Assembly (NCBI RefSeq): GCF_024055605.1
Contig: NZ_JAMXLX010000001.1
Coordinates: forward strand, 806,001 to 870,000
Direction of reading: 5' to 3'
Source of the DNA: Ciceribacter sichuanensis
Lineage (GTDB): Bacteria > Pseudomonadota > Alphaproteobacteria > Rhizobiales > Rhizobiaceae
DNA length: 64,000 nt
Position 1 is the stretch's first letter; every line of letters starts with the position of its first letter. Positions 1 to 8,982 of the stretch are shown one piece after another. The position numbers were made by a program, and so were the translations under genes. The notes beneath the pieces are model-generated. The model worked only from the letters and a program-made list of their open reading frames with translations, was not told the DNA's origin and made no database searches.

Positions 1-555
1 CTCGCCGTCGGCAAAGCTGCCTACGGTATCGTGCAGAGCGGAGGTGCTGTAGATGTAGGAGCCGCCAAAGGCGCTCCACTTCACATCGGAATAGCTGAAG
101 CCCAGGCCGAGATCGAGCGTCGTGACGTCGTTGGAGTAGACGTCGCGGTCCACTTCGATAGAGCCGTTGAAATAGTGGTCGAGTTTCGTGTCTGGATGGG
201 TGGAACGGTGTGTCCAGTCATCGATGGAGTAGACGAGCCAGTCAAAGTCGACCATGTGGCCGTTGCCGTTCGCCCCGATGTTCACATCGGCCTTCACGCT
301 CCAGTTCTTGTCGAGGTCCGCCATGGCGCCGAACGTGTAGAGCGTGACGCCCTTGCTCTCCCAGTCCAGCTGGCTGAGCTTGTGGGAGCCGTCATAGACA
401 TATTCCCCGGCCTTGATGTTGGCGAAGCCGATGCCGCCGTAAATGGTGAAGTTCTGGTCGGGCGAGGTGAAGAGATTGTCTGCTGCCGTTGCAAGGGTCG
501 GAGAACAGAACACAAGGCCCGCCAGCAAGGCGGTCTTCGTGCGAAGAAGAGACAT
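1..555 (-). CDS. Omptin-family outer membrane protease, copy A (3' end outside window)
   Basis: The first 185 codons of a minus-strand gene that runs off the left edge. The product starts with a cleavable signal peptide (about residues 1-25, ending ATAAD) and continues as a beta-barrel. It carries the omptin hallmarks GHMVDFDW and WTHRSTHPDTKLDHY. The pair D103/D105 matches the catalytic aspartates known as D83/D85 in OmpT; the second catalytic pair (D-x-H) lies beyond the window. Omptins are outer-membrane aspartyl-type proteases that cleave peptides such as antimicrobial peptides at the cell surface. It is clearly a paralog of the next gene: long stretches such as GEYVYDGSHKLSQLDWESK are identical. 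The ATG is followed by a good signal peptide, which fixes the start. Substrate is unknown. Confidence 0.85.
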   Translation of the reverse strand, partial: MSLLRTKTALLAGLVFCSPTLATAADNLFTSPDQNFTIYGGIGFANIKAGEYVYDGSHKLSQLDWESKGVTLYTFGAMADLDKNWSVKADVNIGANGNGHMVDFDWLVYSIDDWTHRSTHPDTKLDHYFNGSIEVDRDVYSNDVTTLDLGLGFSYSDVKWSAFGGSYIYSTSALHDTVGSFADGE

Positions 556-722
556 GCGTTTACCCTCAGTCGTATTGTCCAATGGGGTCGGACATTACGA
601 TTTTGATCTTCTTCTTCAACGGGCAGGACCGGCCATTTATGGGAATGACCCGGGCCAAAAGTGAGTCGATTTTTTCTGCGGGGAGAATTTGTAACTTGAA
701 ATGAACCCGGCAGTCCCCGGTT

Positions 723-1664
723 TCAGAACGTGCCCTTGACGCCGAAGGATACCGACCACGCCTGGAAGTCGGCGCCGGCCGCATCGTCATACTTGGCCGA
801 TGCCGGGTAGAGGGTGCTTTCGACCTTCGTGTCGCCCTTGGCATGATAGACCTTCTGGTAGTCCCCGGCCACATAGATCGAGGCGGACGGCAGAAGCTGG
901 TAGTCGAGGGAGACATTGGCTCCGATCATCTGCGCCGGCTTCATGTCGTCGGTAAAACGCAGGTAGCGCATCCAGTGATCGTCGATGTCGCTGATGCCGA
1001 AGGTCGCGCCGCCATGGAGGCCGCCGGCCAGTGTCAGCGCCCCGATGCGCTGCTCGGCATTGGCCGAGACGAAGGCGACAGGAATCTTCTGCCGGTAGGT
1101 GATGCCCTTCTCTCCGTCCGCGAAGGTGCCGACGGTGTCGTGCAGGGAATAGCTGGAATAGACGTAGCTGCCCCCATAGGCGCTCCATTGAACGTCCGAA
1201 TAGCCAAGGCCCCCGCCAAGAGCGAGCCTTGTGCTGTCTGTCTGGTAAATAGTCCTGTCGGCTTCGATCGTGCCGTTCAGATAGTGGTCGAGCTTCGTGT
1301 CGGGGTGGACTGACTGGTGCGTCCAGTCATCGATGGAATAGTCCACCCAGTCCCGGTCGACCATGTGACCGTCGCCCTTCATGCCGAAGTCGAGCTTGCC
1401 CTTGAGACGCCAGTTATAGCCGAGTTCAAGCGTTGCGCCCAGCTTGGCGGTGGGGACATTCTTGCTTTCCCAGTCGAGCTGGCTCAGCTTGTGGCTGCCG
1501 TCATAGACATATTCCCCGGCCTGGAGATTGGTGAGGCCGATGCCGGCAAACGCGCTCACCGAACCGTCCGAAGATGAGTAGAAATTGTCCTGGGCGCGAG
1601 CGGGCAGGGCCGTGACCAATACGGCTGACGCAATCAGCGGTAAATAGAAGGAACGAATCGGCAT
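723..1664 (-). CDS. Omptin-family outer membrane protease, copy B
   Basis: A 313-residue protein, the usual omptin length. The signal peptide covers about residues 1-24 (ending PARA), followed by a ten-strand-type barrel with alternating polar/hydrophobic segments and a terminal Phe. The omptin catalytic set is complete: D103 and D105 in HMVDRDW, and D228 with H230 in SDIDDHW. The predicted role is proteolysis of basic peptides at the outer membrane surface. The start was placed at the ATG at 1664 because AAGGGG lies nine bases upstream; an upstream TTG at 1688 would add eight residues before the signal peptide and is less likely. It lies 167 bp upstream of copy A in the same direction, so the two may be co-transcribed or separately promoted tandem duplicates. 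Confidence 0.88.
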   Translation of the reverse strand: MPIRSFYLPLIASAVLVTALPARAQDNFYSSSDGSVSAFAGIGLTNLQAGEYVYDGSHKLSQLDWESKNVPTAKLGATLELGYNWRLKGKLDFGMKGDGHMVDRDWVDYSIDDWTHQSVHPDTKLDHYLNGTIEADRTIYQTDSTRLALGGGLGYSDVQWSAYGGSYVYSSYSLHDTVGTFADGEKGITYRQKIPVAFVSANAEQRIGALTLAGGLHGGATFGISDIDDHWMRYLRFTDDMKPAQMIGANVSLDYQLLPSASIYVAGDYQKVYHAKGDTKVESTLYPASAKYDDAAGADFQAWSVSFGVKGTF

Positions 1665-1719
1665 GTCCCGCAACCCCTTGTTGTTCAAGGCGAGCCTGCA
1701 TCGGAATGGTTAATGATGG

Positions 1720-1830
1720 GCTAGCGCATCGGCCCGAAAATCGGAATCGATTTTCGGAAAGCTCGATGCGTAGATTCAAGATGTTAGAGCGTCCTTTGTG
1801 CGTCCAAATGGACGCACGGCGCTCTAGCGC
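1720..1830. repeat. Palindromic intergenic repeat resembling rhizobial RIME elements
   Basis: Two nested hairpins in one unit. Hairpin 1 pairs CGCATCG (1725-1731) with CGATGCG (1764-1770) and, inside it, CCGAAAATCG (1734-1743) with CGATTTTCGG (1748-1757). Hairpin 2 pairs TAGAGCG (1785-1791) with CGCTCTA (1820-1826) and GTGCGTCC (1798-1805) with GGACGCAC (1810-1817). This architecture matches the short mosaic repeats known to be dispersed in Rhizobium and Agrobacterium intergenic regions. Naming it RIME is from memory of that family; no second copy was noticed in the window. Confidence 0.65.
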
Positions 1831-1858
1831 GATGGTATAGCGCGGCATGCTGCACTCC

Positions 1859-2809
1859 TCAGAATGCGATGGCAGCAGCGTCCTCTTCTGAGAGATTGGC
1901 AAGGGATGGCGCGGTGCGAACCATCTCATATTTGACCTGCGTCACCTTCACGGCGCGATACCAGTCGACGAGATCGCCCCAGGGGTCGTTGATCTTGCCG
2001 AGACCGGCGATGAAGGCCGCGATGGTTCCGACTTCCGTCTGACCGGTGACGACGAAATAGCCGCCGAGAGCGAGAATTCCGGCATAGCCGAGCTGGGTGA
2101 GGAAGTTCATGAGGAAATTCATGGTGAACTTGATCTTGTAGACGCCCATGTTGAGCGCGAAGATCTGCTCGATCCGGTTGTCCTGCACACCATCCGCGTC
2201 GAGCGCCGCGCCGCGCTCAACGATACCGGCACTCATCTGCCGCGTGACGCTGATCTTCGCGCCGACCCGACGGTTGATGGCGGATTGCATCAGCGGCACG
2301 AAACCGATCTGCGGACAGAATACCAGCACCACCACGAGCGCCATTAGCGGTTGGAGATAGATGAGATAACCTGTGACGGACAGGAGAATGCCGGCCTGCA
2401 GCAGCGGTTCCGAAATCGCACCGCCGACGAAACCGCCGATCGGTTCCGCCTCGGCGATCACGATCGAGAGTTCGGCTCCCTCCTTGGTGACGTCAACGGA
2501 ATCCGGATCGGCGGCGTCGGATACGAAGACGACGCGACGCAGCCAGCGCACGGACCGCTCGCCGATCCAGTTGCGGTAGATGTTCAGCGCGAGCTTCACG
2601 GATCCTTCAGCGAGAACGCAAAGGAGATAGAGGCTCACCAGCGTCACGATGGCGCCGAACGGCTTGAGGCTGGTTGCGTCGTTGACGATCCGCCGCTGGA
2701 TTTCGAGGGGGATGGTGCCAAGCAGGAAAAGCAGAATGGAGAGGATGGCGATGGCGGCCTGATGCGGGCCGCTGACCCGCCAGACGAAGCGATAAAGTGA
2801 AGTCGGCAC
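1859..2809 (-). CDS. ABC-transporter-type transmembrane domain protein lacking an ATPase domain
   Basis: A 316-residue protein with the six-helix layout of a type-I ABC exporter membrane domain: hydrophobic segments near residues 15-35, 50-75, 130-150, 155-175, 235-255 and 260-280, then a short C-terminal linker. There is no Walker A, LSGGQ or Walker B sequence in the protein, and no neighbouring gene supplies one. The gene stops where a nucleotide-binding domain would begin. The start was placed at a GTG (2809) preceded by CAGGGA; an in-frame TTG at 2830 is the alternative. The palindromic repeat lies directly downstream, which suggests that the ATPase half may have been lost. It could instead pair with an ATPase encoded elsewhere. 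The transported substrate cannot be inferred. Confidence 0.7.
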   Translation of the reverse strand: MPTSLYRFVWRVSGPHQAAIAILSILLFLLGTIPLEIQRRIVNDATSLKPFGAIVTLVSLYLLCVLAEGSVKLALNIYRNWIGERSVRWLRRVVFVSDAADPDSVDVTKEGAELSIVIAEAEPIGGFVGGAISEPLLQAGILLSVTGYLIYLQPLMALVVVLVFCPQIGFVPLMQSAINRRVGAKISVTRQMSAGIVERGAALDADGVQDNRIEQIFALNMGVYKIKFTMNFLMNFLTQLGYAGILALGGYFVVTGQTEVGTIAAFIAGLGKINDPWGDLVDWYRAVKVTQVKYEMVRTAPSLANLSEEDAAAIAF

Positions 2810-2894
2810 CGCGATTCCCTGCGTTCTCAATCGATGAGTGAGCGATGTTGCTCGCGCATGCCAGGCTTTTCAAGCGGCCTGCTTGCCGCAGCTA

Positions 2895-3554
2895 TCAGAA
2901 CGCGCCGATCAGCTTGTCGTCCGGATGGGCCGTGCCCTGTTGCTCCCGAACGGCATGGCCATCCTCCATCCGGACCTTGCCTTCCGCCATCAGCTTCAAT
3001 GCAAGCGGATAGAGCTTGTGTTCGACGGTCAGCACTCTTGCTGCAAGACTGTCGGCCGTATCCCCGGTGACCACCGGAACGGCTGCCTGCGCGAGGATGG
3101 GGCCTTCATCCATGCCCTCGGTGACGAAGTGCACGGTGCAGCCGGCAATCCGCATGCCCGCATCGATGGCCCGCTGATGGGTATGCAGGCCCGGGAAGAG
3201 CGGCAGCAGGGAAGGGTGGATATTGATGATCCGGCCTTCGAGACGCTGGATGAACTCGCCCGACAGCAGCCGCATGTAACCAGCGAGGCAGACGATATCC
3301 GGCGACAGGGTTTCGAGCGTGGCGAGGATCGCCGCTTCGTGTTCGGCCTTGCTGGCGTAATCGCGGCGTTCGAAGGCGAAGGTGGCAATGCCGCGCTCGG
3401 CAGCTTTCGCCAGTCCGCCCGCCGACGCCTTGTCGGAGATGACGGCGACCACTTCAGCCGGGAAGTCCTGAGCCTCGCAGGCGGCGGCGAGCGCCAGCAT
3501 GTTGGAGCCGCCGCCCGAAATGAAGACGACGACGCGTTTGCGCGGCATTGTCAT
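2895..3554 (-). CDS. purN: Phosphoribosylglycinamide formyltransferase (GART)
   Basis: A 219-residue enzyme that transfers the formyl group of 10-formyl-tetrahydrofolate to glycinamide ribonucleotide in the third step of purine synthesis. The N-terminal phosphate-binding loop FISGGGSN, the catalytic [13 protein letters not shown] segment (Asn and His) and the later VTEGMDEGP segment with the conserved Asp are all visible. Its ATG overlaps the TGA of purM in an ATGA arrangement (3551-3554), so translation is probably coupled and the pair is an operon. Length is normal for the family. Confidence 0.97.
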   Translation of the reverse strand: MTMPRKRVVVFISGGGSNMLALAAACEAQDFPAEVVAVISDKASAGGLAKAAERGIATFAFERRDYASKAEHEAAILATLETLSPDIVCLAGYMRLLSGEFIQRLEGRIINIHPSLLPLFPGLHTHQRAIDAGMRIAGCTVHFVTEGMDEGPILAQAAVPVVTGDTADSLAARVLTVEHKLYPLALKLMAEGKVRMEDGHAVREQQGTAHPDDKLIGAF

Positions 3555-4624
3555 AGGGCCAGGACACCCTGATAACGTGTGCCGGGTTCACCTTCGGCGC
3601 GTGCGATCATCCGGCCGAGCGGAATGACGGTCTCGCCTTCGGCCGCGAGCACGGCCGAGACGCGCTCGGCATCTGCTCCCGCGACAACGACGATCATGCC
3701 GATGCCGCAGTTGAAGGTGCGCAGCATCTCGTTCTGGGCGACGCCGCCGGTCTTGGCGAGCCAGGAGAAGACTGCCGGCGGCTTGATGGCGCCAAGGTCG
3801 ATTTCTGCGGCAAGATGTTTCGGCAGGACGCGCGGAATGTTTTCCGGGAAGCCGCCGCCGGTGATGTGTGCCAGCGCCTTGAGCGCACCCGTCTCGCGGA
3901 TCGCCTTGAGGAGCGGCTTCACATAGATGCGGGTGGGTTCCAGCAGGGCCGCACCGAGCGTCTTGTCGCTATCGAAGGGCGCCTTGTCATCCCAGGAGAG
4001 ACCCGACAGGGTGACGATTTTGCGCACCAGCGAGAAGCCGTTGGAGTGAACGCCGGAGGAGGAGAGGCCGAGAATGACGTCGCCTTCTGCAATGTCGCCT
4101 GCCGGCAGGAGCTTGCCGCGTTCGGCAGCGCCGACGGCAAAGCCGGCAAGGTCATAGTCGCCACCCGCATACATGCCGGGCATTTCGGCGGTTTCCCCGC
4201 CGATCAGCGCGCAGCCTGCCTCGCGGCAGCCGGCGGCGATGCCGCCGACAATGGCCGCGCCCTGTTCGGGGTCGAGCTTGCCGGTTGCGAAATAGTCGAG
4301 GAAGAGCAGCGGCTCCGCGCCCTGCACCACGAGATCGTTGACGCACATGGCGACCAAGTCGATGCCGACGGTGTCGTGAATGCCCGCGTCGATGGCGATC
4401 TTCAGCTTGGTGCCGACGCCGTCGTTGGCGGCAACGAGGATCGGGTCGTTGAAGCCTGCTGCCTTGAGGTCGAACAGACCGCCGAAGCCGCCGATCTCGC
4501 CGTTAGCGCCGGGACGCCGCGTGGAGCGGACCGCCGGCTTGATCTTTTCGACCAGCAGGTTTCCGGCATCGATGTCAACGCCGGCGTCGCTATAGGTCAG
4601 ACCGTTCTTTCCAGACTGGCTCAT
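3551..4624 (-). CDS. purM: Phosphoribosylformylglycinamidine cyclo-ligase (AIR synthetase)
   Basis: A 357-residue ATP-dependent cyclase of purine synthesis that closes the imidazole ring to give AIR. Family features are present: the [13 protein letters not shown] start, the GGFGGLFDL and DGVGTK segments, the [17 protein letters not shown] segment and the [16 protein letters not shown] segment. The ATG at 4624 was chosen over a more upstream Met because GGAG lies seven bases before it and the protein then begins at the usual MSQSGKNGL. It is first in a two-gene operon with purN and is divergent from the permease-like gene at 4876. Confidence 0.97.
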   Translation of the reverse strand: MSQSGKNGLTYSDAGVDIDAGNLLVEKIKPAVRSTRRPGANGEIGGFGGLFDLKAAGFNDPILVAANDGVGTKLKIAIDAGIHDTVGIDLVAMCVNDLVVQGAEPLLFLDYFATGKLDPEQGAAIVGGIAAGCREAGCALIGGETAEMPGMYAGGDYDLAGFAVGAAERGKLLPAGDIAEGDVILGLSSSGVHSNGFSLVRKIVTLSGLSWDDKAPFDSDKTLGAALLEPTRIYVKPLLKAIRETGALKALAHITGGGFPENIPRVLPKHLAAEIDLGAIKPPAVFSWLAKTGGVAQNEMLRTFNCGIGMIVVVAGADAERVSAVLAAEGETVIPLGRMIARAEGEPGTRYQGVLAL

Positions 4625-4875
4625 CCCGTGTCTCCGATGGGTATCGATTATGCGGCTGGCAATTGCATGAAGAGGCTCGACATGCAAGTCGCGAGGCTGG
4701 ATTCGCGATGTTTTCCGGCAGTTTTCGCAAGAGACTTATAGAGAGAGCTATGCCGCCGCTGCCTGTTCCGTCCGCCAGCCATCTTGACCCGCGCTTTGCC
4801 GATACCCTAATTCCTATCATTGGCTTGTCGCTTATTCGCGCGAGACCGCAGCACGCGCGACGAGAGGAACGCTTC

Positions 4876-6000
4876 ATGGTGCATCATATCAGCGGAACGG
4901 GTCTGCGGCGCCAGTTGCTGTTCTGGCTCGCTGCGCTCATCGTTTTCGTCTTCTTCCTGATGACGTTCCGGGCGATTCTTCTGCCCTTCATTGCGGGCAT
5001 GGCGCTGGCCTATTTCCTCGATCCGGTCGCCGATCGGCTGGAACGGCTCGGGTTGAGCCGCATGATGGCGACGGTGGTCATTCTGACGGCCTTCGTCATC
5101 GTCTTCGTCCTGTCGCTGATGATCATCATTCCGATTCTGGCGAGCCAGCTCAACCAGTTTATCCAGCACATTCCCGGCTATGTCACCGAGCTGCAGGACT
5201 TCATCGCCACGTCGAACGCCGCATGGCTGCCGCAATGGCTGAATTCCCAGATGGATACGATCAAGGAGAATTTCTCCAAATATCTGTCCGAGGGCGTCGG
5301 CTTCATCGGTACATTGTTCGGCCAGATCTGGAATTCCGGCAAGGCGTTGGTGGATATCGCCTCGCTTCTGGTCGTGACCCCGGTCGTCGCCTTCTACCTG
5401 CTCCTGGACTGGGACAGGATGATCGCCAAGGTCGATAGCTGGATCCCGCGCAATCATGTCGCCACCGTGCGCGAAATCGCGACCGAACTCGATAACACTA
5501 TTGCGGGCTTCGTGCGGGGGCAGGGCTCGCTCTGCCTGATCCTCGGCATCTATTATGCGGTCGGGCTGTCGCTGATCGGCCTGAACTTCGGCCTGCTGAT
5601 CGGCTTTTTCACCGGCATGATCAGTTTCATTCCCTATGTCGGCTCCACTGTCGGCCTGCTGCTTGCAGCCGGTGTCGCGCTGGTGCAGTTCTGGCCGGAC
5701 TACATGCACCTCATCATGGTGGTGGTGTTCTTCTTCTCCGGCCAGTTCATCGAAGGCAATATCCTGCAGCCGAAGCTTGTCGGCCAAAGCGTCGGCTTGC
5801 ATCCCGTCTGGCTGATGTTCGCGCTGTTTGCCTTCGGCGCGCTGTTCGGCTTCGTCGGCGTTCTGGTCGCGGTGCCGGCAGCCGCCGCCATCGGTGTGCT
5901 TGTCCGTTTTGCGCTGGCAAGATATCTTGAGAGTGATTTGTATTACGGGCAGACGGCTGCCGAGGGCGAGCCGCCCGTGAAGGACGTTTCAGAGAAGTGA
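4876..6000 (+). CDS. AI-2E family (PerM-like) membrane permease
   Basis: A 374-residue integral membrane protein. The first hydrophobic hairpin is at about residues 14-48, another pair at 65-95, and five or more helices fill residues 150-350. The layout is that of the AI-2E/PerM family, some members of which export autoinducer-2 or move ions; the substrate here is unknown. Family-like segments include DPVADRLERLG near the start and GFFTGMISFIPYVGSTVGL. The ATG at 4876 is preceded by AGAGGAA at proper distance; longer in-frame starts would add an unrelated N-terminus. Its TGA directly abuts the hdaA ATG, and this perM-hdaA-ppk-ppx order is common in rhizobia. Confidence 0.88.
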   Translation: MVHHISGTGLRRQLLFWLAALIVFVFFLMTFRAILLPFIAGMALAYFLDPVADRLERLGLSRMMATVVILTAFVIVFVLSLMIIIPILASQLNQFIQHIPGYVTELQDFIATSNAAWLPQWLNSQMDTIKENFSKYLSEGVGFIGTLFGQIWNSGKALVDIASLLVVTPVVAFYLLLDWDRMIAKVDSWIPRNHVATVREIATELDNTIAGFVRGQGSLCLILGIYYAVGLSLIGLNFGLLIGFFTGMISFIPYVGSTVGLLLAAGVALVQFWPDYMHLIMVVVFFFSGQFIEGNILQPKLVGQSVGLHPVWLMFALFAFGALFGFVGVLVAVPAAAAIGVLVRFALARYLESDLYYGQTAAEGEPPVKDVSEK

Positions 6001-6714
6001 ATGAGTGAGATCAAGAAGGTCGCGTCGCGGCGCAGCATCGCCGAGCAGCTTCCGCTCGCCTTCGATCACGGCAAGGCGACGGGACGTGACGACCTGCTGG
6101 TATCGGACCGCCTTGAGGCGGCCGTCGCAATCATCGATTCCTGGCCGCAATGGCCGTCGCCCGTCGTGGTCCTGATGGGACCGGAGGGGTCGGGCAAGTC
6201 GCATCTGGTCGATATTTTCCGGCAGCAGAGCGGTGCAGCGGACGTTCATCCGCAGGCCGGCGCCGATGCATCCCGCCAGGCGGAAACGGGACCGGTGGTA
6301 TTCGAGGATGCGGACAGGGAGGGCTTCGACGAGGTCGAGCTTTTCCATCTCATCAACACCGTGCGTGAACACGGCACCAGCCTGCTGATGACGTCGCGCA
6401 CCTGGCCGCCGTCGTGGAATGTCGCGCTGCCCGATCTGCGTTCGCGCCTGAAAGCCGCGACCATGGTGGAGATCGGCAGTCCCGACGAGGCGCTGCTTTC
6501 GCAGGTCATGATGAAATTGTTCGCCGACCGGCAGCTTTATGTCGATGACAAGATTGTGGGTTATATCGTGCAGCGCATGGAGCGATCCTTTTCCGCGGCG
6601 CAGGATATCGTGGAGAGGATCGACCGGCTGGCGCTGGCGCGTCGAACGCGGATCACCCGGACACTGGCCGGCGAGGTTCTCAACGAACTCTACGCGGCAA
6701 ACGGACCGGAGTGA
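6001..6714 (+). CDS. hdaA: DnaA-related regulatory ATPase HdaA
   Basis: A 237-residue AAA+ protein homologous to the DnaA ATPase domain but without the DNA-binding domain. The N-terminal EQLPLAFDH resembles the sliding-clamp binding motif of Hda (QL-x-L-x-F). A Walker A sequence, MGPEGSGKS, follows at about residues 58-66, and FEDAD matches Walker B. In Caulobacter, HdaA works with the beta clamp to stimulate ATP hydrolysis by DnaA after initiation and so prevents re-initiation; the same role is inferred here. The gene begins at the base after the preceding stop codon, implying translational coupling. Assignment rests on motif plus conserved neighbourhood. Confidence 0.88.
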   Translation: MSEIKKVASRRSIAEQLPLAFDHGKATGRDDLLVSDRLEAAVAIIDSWPQWPSPVVVLMGPEGSGKSHLVDIFRQQSGAADVHPQAGADASRQAETGPVVFEDADREGFDEVELFHLINTVREHGTSLLMTSRTWPPSWNVALPDLRSRLKAATMVEIGSPDEALLSQVMMKLFADRQLYVDDKIVGYIVQRMERSFSAAQDIVERIDRLALARRTRITRTLAGEVLNELYAANGPE

Positions 6715-6778
6715 CCGTCACAGGACTGTCGTTAAACTGTTATAATTGGAGCGGGAAACCGACAAAGGGATGGAAGAC

Positions 6779-8971
6779 ATGGACTCTGTGGTAAGCGACG
6801 CGGCCGACGTATCAGACGCCGAGATGACGGCCACGGACGAACTCCTGTCGAGTTCCGAGCGGTTCATCAACCGTGAATTTTCCTGGCTGCAGTTCAATCG
6901 CCGCGTGCTGGAAGAGACCCTGAATACCGCGCATCCGCTGCTGGAACGCGTCAGGTTCCTGTCGATTTCCTCAACCAACCTCGATGAATTCTTCATGGTG
7001 CGCGTCGCCGGCCTCGAAGGTCAGGTTCGCCAGGGCATCACGATCAAGAGCCCGGACGGCAAGACGCCGGCTGAGCAGCTCGACGAAATCCTCAAGGAAA
7101 TCGACAACCTGCAGATGGAACAGCAGGCATCGCTGGCGGTCCTGCAGCAGTATCTTGCCAAGGAAGACATCCTGTTCGTTCGTCCGGCCGCGTTGTCCGC
7201 CGAGGACCGCAGCTGGCTTGAAACCTCGTTCGAGGAATCGATCTTCCCGGTGCTGACGCCGCTGTCGATCGATCCGGCGCATCCTTTCCCTTTCATTCCC
7301 AATCTCGGCTTCTCGATGGGGCTGCAGCTGGAGAGCAAGCGTAATCGCGAGCCGATGACGGCGCTGCTGCGCCTGCCGCCGACGCTCGACCGTTTCATCC
7401 GCCTGCCGGACGAGAAGACGACCATTCGCTACATCACGCTGGAAGATGTGGTCGGCCTGTTCATTCACCGCCTTTACCCCGGCTATGAAGTGACCGGCTT
7501 CGGCACTTTCCGCATCATTCGCGATAGCGATATCGAAGTCGAGGAAGAGGCCGAGGATCTGGTGCGCTTCTTCGAGACGGCGCTCAAGCGCCGCCGTCGC
7601 GGGTCGGTGATCCGCATCGAGGTCGATTCCGAAATGCCGGTTTCTCTGCGCCAGTTCGTGGTGCATGAACTGGCCGTTCCGGATAACCGCGTGGCGGTTC
7701 TGCCGGGCCTTCTCGCGCTCAACACGCTTTCGGAAATCACCAAGGCTCCGCGCGACGACCTGCGTTTCGAGCCTTACAACGCCCGCTTTCCGGAGCGGGT
7801 GCGCGAGCATGCCGGCGATTGCCTTGCCGCCATCCGCGAGAAAGATATGGTGGTTCACCACCCCTATGAAAGCTTCGACGTCGTCGTGCAGTTCCTGCTT
7901 CAGGCCGCCCGCGATCCGGACGTGCTGGCGATCAAGCAGACGCTTTACCGCACCTCGAACGACAGCCCGATCGTGCGCGCCCTGATCGACGCCGCCGAGG
8001 CCGGCAAGTCGGTGACCGCGCTGGTGGAGCTGAAGGCCCGTTTCGACGAAGAAGCCAACATCCGCTGGGCGCGCGACCTTGAACGCGCCGGCGTGCAGGT
8101 GGTCTTCGGCTTCATCGAACTCAAGACCCACGCCAAGATGTCCATGGTGGTGCGCCGCGAGGACGGCAAGCTTCGCACTTACTGCCATCTCGGTACCGGC
8201 AACTATCATCCGGTGACGGCGAAGATCTATACGGACCTTTCCTTCTTCACCTGCAATCCGAAGATCGCCCACGACATGGCGAACATCTTCAATTTCATCA
8301 CCGGCTATGGCGAGCCGGAAGAGAGCATGAAGCTGGCCGTGTCTCCCTACACGCTGCGCCCGCGCATCCTGCGGCACATCGAGGAGGAGATCGTCCACGC
8401 CCGCAACGGCGCGCCGGCCGCGATCTGGATGAAGATGAACTCGCTGGTCGATCCGGAGATCATCGACGCGCTCTATCGCGCCAGCCGCGCGGGCGTCGAG
8501 GTCGATCTGGTCGTTCGCGGCATCTGCTGCCTGCGCCCGAGGGTGCCCGGCCTGTCGGACAATATCCGCGTCAAGTCGATCGTCGGCCGATTCCTCGAGC
8601 ACAGCCGCATCTTCTGCTTCGGCAACGGTTACGGCCTGCCTTCGGAAAAGTCGCTGGTCTATATCGGTTCGGCCGACATGATGCCGCGCAATCTGGACCG
8701 ACGCGTCGAAACGCTGGTGCCGCTCACCAACCCTACCGTGCATGAACAGGTTCTATCACAGATTATGCTGGGCAATCTGATTGACAACCAGCAGAGCTAC
8801 GAGATATTGGCCGACGGGACGTCAAGGCGCATGGAAGTACGCCCCGGCGAGGAACCTTTCAACGCGCAGCACTATTTCATGACCAATCCGAGCCTTTCTG
8901 GACGTGGGGAGTCATTGAAATCGAGCGCGCCGAAACTGATTGCCGGTATCATATCCGGTCGGAAACGCTAA
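6779..8971 (+). CDS. ppk: Polyphosphate kinase 1
   Basis: A 730-residue enzyme that reversibly polymerises the gamma phosphate of ATP into inorganic polyphosphate. The N-domain begins [19 protein letters not shown]. The two histidine contexts essential in PPK1, KTHAKM and [10 protein letters not shown], are present in the catalytic half, as is the segment [16 protein letters not shown] near the C-terminus. The start is the ATG at 6779, eight bases after AAGGGA; a TTG at 6746 would add 11 residues with no better ribosome site. Twelve bases separate it from ppx, so polyphosphate synthesis and breakdown are probably co-expressed. Confidence 0.96.
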   Translation: MDSVVSDAADVSDAEMTATDELLSSSERFINREFSWLQFNRRVLEETLNTAHPLLERVRFLSISSTNLDEFFMVRVAGLEGQVRQGITIKSPDGKTPAEQLDEILKEIDNLQMEQQASLAVLQQYLAKEDILFVRPAALSAEDRSWLETSFEESIFPVLTPLSIDPAHPFPFIPNLGFSMGLQLESKRNREPMTALLRLPPTLDRFIRLPDEKTTIRYITLEDVVGLFIHRLYPGYEVTGFGTFRIIRDSDIEVEEEAEDLVRFFETALKRRRRGSVIRIEVDSEMPVSLRQFVVHELAVPDNRVAVLPGLLALNTLSEITKAPRDDLRFEPYNARFPERVREHAGDCLAAIREKDMVVHHPYESFDVVVQFLLQAARDPDVLAIKQTLYRTSNDSPIVRALIDAAEAGKSVTALVELKARFDEEANIRWARDLERAGVQVVFGFIELKTHAKMSMVVRREDGKLRTYCHLGTGNYHPVTAKIYTDLSFFTCNPKIAHDMANIFNFITGYGEPEESMKLAVSPYTLRPRILRHIEEEIVHARNGAPAAIWMKMNSLVDPEIIDALYRASRAGVEVDLVVRGICCLRPRVPGLSDNIRVKSIVGRFLEHSRIFCFGNGYGLPSEKSLVYIGSADMMPRNLDRRVETLVPLTNPTVHEQVLSQIMLGNLIDNQQSYEILADGTSRRMEVRPGEEPFNAQHYFMTNPSLSGRGESLKSSAPKLIAGIISGRKR

Positions 8972-8982
8972 ACTGGTACTTC

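Noticed and set aside
4807-5802. A 331-codon antisense frame in the permease gene
   Set aside because: The product is extremely rich in Asp, Glu, His and Gln, as expected from the reverse of hydrophobic codons; the sense strand encodes a real membrane protein.
6971-8743. A 590-codon open frame antisense to ppk
   Set aside because: It is the complementary shadow of ppk, with biased composition and no domain.
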